A stretch of 10,275 nucleotides of DNA, taken from the NCBI GenBank assembly GCA_018820005.1, contig JAHJOS010000692.1, positions 1 through 10,275 on the forward strand, written 5' to 3'. The notes beneath the pieces are model-generated. The model had not been told where the DNA came from. It was given only the letters and a program-made list of their open reading frames with translations, and searched no databases. The position numbers and the translations under genes are program-made. Position 1 is the stretch's first letter. Every line of letters begins with the position of its first letter. Source of the stretch: Alphaproteobacteria bacterium. GTDB lineage: Bacteria; Pseudomonadota; Alphaproteobacteria; Rhizobiales; Devosiaceae. Below, piece by piece: positions 7,222-10,275 of this stretch.

Positions 7222-7251
7222 TGGATCAGAGCGTTTCACGTGAATCCAAAA
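7222..7251. repeat. parS-like palindrome inside a wider inverted repeat
   Basis: A perfect 10-base palindrome TTCACGTGAA (7235-7244) lies within GTTTCACGTGAATC. Against the widely conserved ParB target TGTTTCACGTGAAACA, the 16 bases at 7232-7247 match at 13 positions, including the whole GTTTCACGTGAA core. It is flanked by 7-base complementary arms (TTTGGAT just left, ATCCAAA just right) that could form a long-loop hairpin. It sits between the rplS terminator and the xthA upstream region. It could be a weak ParB site, a site for another regulator, or a copy of a dispersed intergenic palindrome. Confidence 0.45.
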
Positions 7252-7257
7252 GCCAAC

Positions 7258-7284
7258 AAAAAACCCGGCCTTGCGACCGGGTTT
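7258..7284 (-). terminator. Intrinsic terminator of rplS
   Basis: On the minus strand, 26 bases after the rplS stop, AAACCCGG (7277-7284) and CCGGGTTT (7261-7268) form a perfect 8-bp stem around an 8-base loop. The second arm runs into six T residues (7258-7263). This is a textbook Rho-independent terminator for the rplS transcript. There is no T-tract on the other strand. Confidence 0.9.
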
Positions 7285-7309
7285 CCTAAATGGGCAGCAG
7301 GCAAAAGAC

Positions 7310-7873
7310 CTATTCGGCCTTGGGTGCCTCGGCGGCAGCGGCCTCAGCAGCAGCGGCCTTCTCAGCGGCGGCAGCAGCTGCTGCGGCTTCCGCGTCCTTG
7401 GCGGCCTGCTCAGCAGCAAAGGCCTCGGCGGCTGCGATCTTCTCGGCTTCGCGCGCTTCCTTGGCAGCGACAGCTGCAGTGCGCTCGGTAGCCTCGATCT
7501 TCTTGGTACGCGAATTGGTCGATTCGAAAATACGAGCCGATTTACCGCGACGATCGCGCAGGTAGTACAGCTTGGCGCGACGCACCTTGCCGCGCTTGAG
7601 CACTTCGACGCTGGCGATATTGGGGGAGAACATCGGGAACACGCGCTCGACGCCTTCGCCGTACGAAATCTTGCGGACGGTAAAGCTCTGCATCAAGCCG
7701 CCGCCGTTGATGGCGATCACGACGCCCTCATAGGCCTGCAGGCGTTCCTTGGTACCTTCGGTGATGCGGACCCACACCTTGACGGTATCGCCGTGGGTGA
7801 ATTCTGGCAGCTGGCGCTTGTCAGCAACAGCCTGCATCTGCTCGGCTTCGAGCTGCTGGATGATATTGGACAT
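7310..7873 (-). CDS. rplS: 50S ribosomal protein L19 with extended C-terminal tail
   Basis: L19 sits at the 30S-50S interface and is an essential large-subunit protein. Residues 1-115 match the L19 core: MSNIIQQLEAEQM, GDTVKVWVRITEG, LQAYEGVVIAI, FTVRKISYGEGVERVFPM and KLYYLRDRRGKSARI. Residues 116-187 form an extra tail of 72 residues, first basic (RTKKIEATER) and then very rich in Ala, Glu and Lys with an eight-Ala run, predicted to be helical or coiled. The E. coli protein is 115 residues; alphaproteobacterial L19 proteins are often longer, but this tail is at the long end. The ATG at 7873 gives the family N-terminus; its ribosome binding site is weak (GGA). The gene lies 188 bases after trmD, with its own probable promoter and a strong terminator. 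Confidence 0.97.
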   Translation of the reverse strand: MSNIIQQLEAEQMQAVADKRQLPEFTHGDTVKVWVRITEGTKERLQAYEGVVIAINGGGLMQSFTVRKISYGEGVERVFPMFSPNIASVEVLKRGKVRRAKLYYLRDRRGKSARIFESTNSRTKKIEATERTAAVAAKEAREAEKIAAAEAFAAEQAAKDAEAAAAAAAAEKAAAAEAAAAEAPKAE

Positions 7874-8061
7874 GGTGATTCCGTTCTGAATCTTTTCAAA
7901 GGAGCGTTGTTCGGGTCTTGCGGCCCGACCGCCCGGTCTTGGTTGGTAACGGAGGTTTTTCGTCTTTTTATTGGTGCACGCTGGGTCCGATTAGCCCGAC
8001 ATGCGGATAGTGGCGCGGCTATAGGCGAAAACCGCCACAGAGTCCAGCGTTTCGGACAGTT
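7874..8061 (-). promoter_or_regulatory. rplS leader and promoter region (trmD-rplS gap)
   Basis: The 188 bases between trmD and rplS carry no recognisable gene. On the minus strand they contain a good promoter at 8018-8046, so most of the gap would be an rplS leader of about 135 nucleotides. Within the leader a stem-loop is possible at 7976-8004 (GCATG pairing with CGTGC, plus an inner GGG/CCC, with one mismatch), and a shorter TCGGG/CCCGA hairpin lies near 7910-7930. Such a leader could allow autogenous control by L19, as known for several ribosomal proteins; this is inference. Confidence 0.5.
8018..8046 (-). promoter_or_regulatory. Probable rplS promoter
   Basis: On the minus strand the -35 hexamer TGGACT (8041-8046; one change from TTGACT) and the -10 hexamer TATAGC (8018-8023) are separated by 17 bases. 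This is the best promoter match in the window. It would start transcription near base 8010, just after the trmD stop, and drive rplS independently of rimM-trmD. Confidence 0.6.
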
Positions 8062-8754
8062 TTATGACTTGGGTCCGCGCAACAGGTCAGGTCGGCGCGC
8101 CTGCGTCAGTGCCAGGCTCTGCTGGGCACGCCAACGGGCAATTTTTCCGTGGTCGCCTGAGGTCAGGATTTCGGGGATCGGCATGCCTTCGAACAGCTGT
8201 GGGCGGGTATATTGCGGATATTCCAGCTGGCCGTTTTCAAAGCTCTCGTCGGCGTGGCTGTCAGCGCCGCCAAGGACGCCGGGAATCAGCCGGACAACGG
8301 CCTCCAGCAGCACCATGGCGGCCACTTCGCCGCCAGCAAGCACGTAGTCGCCGATGGAGATCTCTTCGAGCTGACGCGCGTCGATAACACGCTGGTCGAT
8401 GCCTTCAAAACGACCGCAGACGATAACGGCGCCGGGGCCCAGGGCCAGCTCGCGTGCCCGCTTCTGCGTCAATGGCACGCCGCGGGGCGACATCAGGATG
8501 CGCGGGCGCGGATCGTCGGGGGGAGCCACGGTATCAATGGCCTTGGCCAGGATATCGGGCTTGAGCACCATGCCGGCGCCGCCCCCTGAAGGGGTATCGT
8601 CGACAGTGTGGTGGCGGTCGGTTGCAAAGCTGCGCAGCTGCGTGGCTTCAAGCGACCACAGGCCGTCGGCCAGCCCGCGCCCGAGCACCGAGGCGCCCAG
8701 CGGGCCGGGGAACAGCTCGGGAAACAGGGTGATGATAGCAGCCGAAAAACTCAA
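8062..8754 (-). CDS. trmD: tRNA (guanine-37-N1)-methyltransferase
   Basis: A 230-residue SPOUT-class enzyme that methylates G37 next to the anticodon using S-adenosylmethionine and prevents +1 frameshifting. Motifs: IITLFPELFPGPLG (7-20); TPSGGGAGMVLKPD (54-67); LMSPRG (87-92); CGRFEGIDQRVID (113-125); the knot segment EISIGDYVLAGGE (131-143); R155 in VRLIPG; D169 in SHADESF; and the linker YPQYTRP (179-185), followed by the C-terminal domain with LTSGDHGKIARWR. The Arg and Asp correspond by alignment to the catalytic R154 and D169 of E. coli. The start is TTG at 8754, which gives the family N-terminus; GAGGAA (8763-8768) lies eight bases upstream. It overlaps the rimM TGA as TTGA, so it is translationally coupled to rimM. 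Confidence 0.96.
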   Translation of the reverse strand: MSFSAAIITLFPELFPGPLGASVLGRGLADGLWSLEATQLRSFATDRHHTVDDTPSGGGAGMVLKPDILAKAIDTVAPPDDPRPRILMSPRGVPLTQKRARELALGPGAVIVCGRFEGIDQRVIDARQLEEISIGDYVLAGGEVAAMVLLEAVVRLIPGVLGGADSHADESFENGQLEYPQYTRPQLFEGMPIPEILTSGDHGKIARWRAQQSLALTQARRPDLLRGPKS

Positions 8755-9287
8755 TCGGGCTCTTCCTCGCCCTCTTCGGCATCGAGCGGCACCTCGATGA
8801 CCAGATAGCCATCGGCGAGGCGGATGGTGGGCACCACGGCCTTGGTGAAGGGGTAGAGGAAGGTGTCGCCGCTATTGGTGTCGCGGATCTCGATCAGGTC
8901 GCCAGCGCCATAATTGAGGATGGCGACAACACTGCCGATCACCACACCGGAGGCGATGCGGGCTTCAAGGCCGATGAGGTCGGTGTGATAGAAATCATCC
9001 TCGTCCTCAGGGTCAGGCAGGCGGGCGCGGTCGACGAAGAGGCTTACGCCATTGAGCGTTTCGGCAGCATTGCGATCGTCGACGCCTTTGATGTGAGCAA
9101 CGACAACATTCTTGTGCAGGCGCAATTTGCTGATGGTGATGGTCAGGCCGGGGCGATCGGTTGTCAGCGGGCCATAATCGGCGATCGCCAGGGGGTCCTG
9201 GGTATGGGCAGCGATACGCACCGCGCCCTTTATCCCGTGGGCGGCCCCGATCTGGCCGAGCAGAATTTGATTTGGCTTGGTGGTCAT
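8751..9287 (-). CDS. rimM: Ribosome maturation factor RimM
   Basis: A 178-residue assembly factor that binds ribosomal protein S19 and helps fold the 3' head domain of 16S rRNA in the 30S subunit. The N-terminal RimM barrel (about 8-90) starts with ILLGQIGAAHGIKGAVRI, the family's typical opening. The C-terminal PRC-barrel (about 97-170) has FYHTDLIGL (99-107), YGAGDLIEI (126-134) and YPFTKAVVP. The last ten residues are acidic (EEGEEEPD). The ATG at 9287 was chosen because GGAG lies six bases upstream and the family N-terminus follows; an in-frame ATG at 9353 would add a non-homologous leader. In E. coli the order is rpsP-rimM-trmD-rplS. Here rpsP is not upstream; a divergent gene is found instead. 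Confidence 0.95.
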   Translation of the reverse strand: MTTKPNQILLGQIGAAHGIKGAVRIAAHTQDPLAIADYGPLTTDRPGLTITISKLRLHKNVVVAHIKGVDDRNAAETLNGVSLFVDRARLPDPEDEDDFYHTDLIGLEARIASGVVIGSVVAILNYGAGDLIEIRDTNSGDTFLYPFTKAVVPTIRLADGYLVIEVPLDAEEGEEEPD

Positions 9288-9320
9288 GGCAACTCCGGCG
9301 GGTCTATGGTGCTCATAGCA

Positions 9321-9345
9321 GGCAATACCCATATTGGGAATTGCC
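9321..9345. repeat. 25-base inverted repeat upstream of rimM
   Basis: Ten-base arms GGCAATACCC and GGGAATTGCC, complementary except for one symmetric mismatch, flank the five-base centre ATATT. It lies 34 bases before the rimM start. The near-symmetric shape and the AT-rich centre fit either an operator for a dimeric regulator or an RNA hairpin in the rimM leader. Confidence 0.5.
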
Positions 9346-9371
9346 CCACCCATGCGGGGTGGGTGCCCCGC
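9345..9371. repeat. Two overlapping GC-rich inverted repeats
   Basis: CCCACCC (9345-9351) pairs with GGGTGGG (9357-9363), while GCGGGG (9354-9359) pairs with CCCCGC (9366-9371). The two stems share bases and cannot form together. There is no T-tract. They directly abut the 9321-9345 repeat. Confidence 0.45.
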
Positions 9372-9401
9372 CCAGCGATCCCCAGTTCAGGAGTGCATAA
9401 C

Positions 9402-9701
9402 ATGCCCAAGACTTTGACCAATCGAGAAGACATCCGTCAGTGGGCAGCCGCGCGCGCCGGCAATCCGATGCTGATGGAGACGCCCGATGGCGCTGGCAGC
9501 CGCACTTTGCTGCAATTGACCTTTGGCCAGTATGAACTCAACACCGATGGCAATCAGGGTCCCGACCGCATCGGTGGCTTCCAGTTGGTCAGCTGGGACG
9601 AGTGGTTCACTGCACTCGACGCCAACAATCTGGCCGTGCGCGTTTCTGATGATCCGTCCGGCGGCAATGAAGCCGAGTTCGAGTTCGTGCAGAAGGACTG
9701 A
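9402..9701 (+). CDS. Conserved hypothetical protein, 99 residues
   Basis: A small acidic soluble protein with no signal peptide or membrane segment. Recognisable segments are EDIRQWAAARAGNPML (9-24), LLQLTFGQYELN (36-47), SWDEWFTALDANNLAVRVSD (64-83) and EAEFEFVQKD at the end. This order (IRxWaxxRxGxP, a short LxxxFG strand, a WDEWF...NNLAxxxxD block and a final FxFV) resembles a widespread family of roughly 100-residue uncharacterised proteins that are sometimes mis-annotated as glucan branching enzyme. I know no established function. The ATG at 9402 has AGGAG (9389-9393) eight bases upstream. The gene is divergent from rimM and convergent with the metallopeptidase gene. Confidence 0.8.
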   Translation: MPKTLTNREDIRQWAAARAGNPMLMETPDGAGSRTLLQLTFGQYELNTDGNQGPDRIGGFQLVSWDEWFTALDANNLAVRVSDDPSGGNEAEFEFVQKD

Positions 9702-9703
9702 TG

Positions 9704-9718
9704 CCGGCCAGGGGCCGG
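9704..9718. terminator. Short GC hairpin between convergent genes
   Basis: CCGGCC and GGCCGG form a perfect 6-bp GC-only stem with an AGG loop, filling most of the 21-base gap between the hypothetical gene and the convergent metallopeptidase gene. It could mark the 3' ends of both transcripts, but there is no T-tract on either side, so intrinsic termination is uncertain. Confidence 0.35.
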
Positions 9719-9722
9719 GCGG

Positions 9723-10145
9723 TCAGTCGTCGCCAGCGGCGGCCTCGATGGCCTCCATGTCCTCGTCGGAAAAGCCGAAATGGTGGCCCAGTTCATGGAT
9801 GAGCACATGGGTCACCACTTCGCCCAGGGTATTGTCGTCATTCTCGGCCCAATAGTCGAGAATGGCGCGGCGATAGAGAAACACCGTATTGGGTAATTGG
9901 CCGGTCTGGGGCACAGCGCCGTCTTCAGTCATGCCGATGCCGACGAACAGCCCCATCAGCTCGAAGGGGCTCTCCATGCCAAAGCCTTCGAGCACATCGT
10001 CCTCGGCATAGTCAGCCACCGAACAGGTGACGTCGGCCGCGAGCGAGCGGAACGGTTCAGGTAGCTCGCGTAGTGCCTGGCTAGCGATTGCTTCGAGATC
10101 GTCGAGGGTGGGCGCGTAACGCGCCCCCCAATCGGTTTGGCTCAC
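9723..10145 (-). CDS. Metallopeptidase family protein (zincin-like, PF06262/DUF1025)
   Basis: A 140-residue minimal zincin. The zinc site HELGHHFGFSD puts the likely ligands at H117, H121 and D127, with E118 as the general base; this is the HExxHxxGxxD pattern of the family. Other family marks are the N-terminal DDLEAIASQALRELPEPF (15-32), a LMGLFVGIG strand (63-71) and TVFLYRRAILDYW (87-99). There is no signal peptide, so it is probably cytoplasmic. The physiological substrate of this family is not known to me. The start is GTG at 10145, which overlaps the leuC TGA as GTGA; with no clear ribosome binding site, coupling to leuC translation is likely. An in-frame upstream ATG at 10274 lies inside leuC and is not used. 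Confidence 0.88.
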   Translation of the reverse strand: MSQTDWGARYAPTLDDLEAIASQALRELPEPFRSLAADVTCSVADYAEDDVLEGFGMESPFELMGLFVGIGMTEDGAVPQTGQLPNTVFLYRRAILDYWAENDDNTLGEVVTHVLIHELGHHFGFSDEDMEAIEAAAGDD

Positions 10146-10275
10146 TGCCAATCGCGGATATCGACGAAGTGGCCAGCAACGGCCGCTGCTGCGGCCATCG
10201 TGGGGGACACCAGATGGGTGCGTCCCTTGAAGCCCTGTCGGCCTTCGAAGTTGCGGTTGGATGTCGAGGCGCAAC
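10142..10275 (-). CDS. leuC: 3-isopropylmalate dehydratase large subunit (LeuC), C-terminal end
   Basis: Only the last 44 codons lie in the window; the gene continues past the right edge. The visible residues include CASTSNRNFEGRQG, KGRTHLVSP and then MAAAAAVAGHFVDIRDW at the C-terminus. This is the well-conserved end of LeuC, the [4Fe-4S] isomerase that interconverts 2- and 3-isopropylmalate in leucine synthesis. The SxSNRNFEGRQG block distinguishes it as an aconitase-family enzyme of the LeuC type. The iron-sulfur Cys pair is upstream, outside the window. Its stop overlaps the metallopeptidase start. Confidence 0.93.
   Translation of the reverse strand, partial: CASTSNRNFEGRQGFKGRTHLVSPTMAAAAAVAGHFVDIRDWQ

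Larger units (their letters stand above)
9288..9401. promoter_or_regulatory. Divergent rimM/hypothetical intergenic region
   Basis: This gap of 114 bases must carry promoters for rimM (leftward) and the 99-codon gene (rightward). No hexamer pair stands out on either strand. Its most obvious content is a series of inverted repeats (9321-9371) that occupy the middle of the region. Confidence 0.4.

Noticed and set aside
6515..7243. Plus-strand open frame of 242 codons opposite xthA
   Set aside because: Antisense shadow of xthA, which has all its catalytic motifs.
7313..7480. GCN-rich repetitive DNA considered as a tandem repeat or CRISPR-like array
   Set aside because: It is the codon bias of the Ala/Glu/Lys-rich L19 tail; there is no regular repeat-spacer period.
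7271..8347. Plus-strand open frame of 358 codons opposite rplS and trmD
   Set aside because: Gly/Ser-rich low-complexity protein produced by the reverse complement of the L19 Ala-rich tail; it crosses the rplS promoter region and has no homology I can recognise.

Overview
The window looks like a stretch of an alphaproteobacterial chromosome, probably from the Hyphomicrobiales and perhaps Devosia-like. This rests on the high G+C content, the leuS-lptE-holA string with a divergent yggS, the DUF930 protein, the CenR/OtpR-type regulator next to a stand-alone cyclic-nucleotide-binding protein, and the rimM-trmD-rplS block close to leuC. The genus is a guess. The window is almost entirely coding. 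I see no mobile elements, CRISPR arrays, tRNA or rRNA genes, and no gene-free stretch over 300 bases.

Layout. Bases 1-3341 (minus strand) hold leuS, lptE and the start of holA as one tightly overlapping operon: leucyl-tRNA synthetase, the LPS-transport lipoprotein LptE and the DNA polymerase III delta subunit. A 129-base divergent gap leads to a plus-strand group at 3471-6313: yggS (PLP homeostasis), an OmpR-family response regulator of the CenR/OtpR type, a short cyclic-nucleotide-fold protein without a DNA-binding domain, and a TonB-like membrane-anchored DUF930 protein. That group meets xthA (exonuclease III, minus strand) head-on with no base between the two stop codons.

Bases 7127-9287 carry the minus-strand ribosome and tRNA group: rimM, trmD (TTG start overlapping the rimM stop) and rplS, which has a recognisable promoter of its own, a long leader, an Ala/Glu/Lys-rich C-terminal tail and a clear intrinsic terminator. 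Just downstream of that terminator is a parS-like palindrome. rimM is divergent from a 99-codon gene of unknown function across a 114-base region rich in inverted repeats. The right end holds a small zincin-type metallopeptidase gene translationally coupled to the 3' end of leuC, both on the minus strand.

Most of this is housekeeping. The parts worth a second look are the regulator/cNMP-fold/DUF930 trio, the parS-like site, the inverted repeats between rimM and its neighbour, and the rplS leader. I did not find a convincing novel defence, mobile or biosynthetic system.
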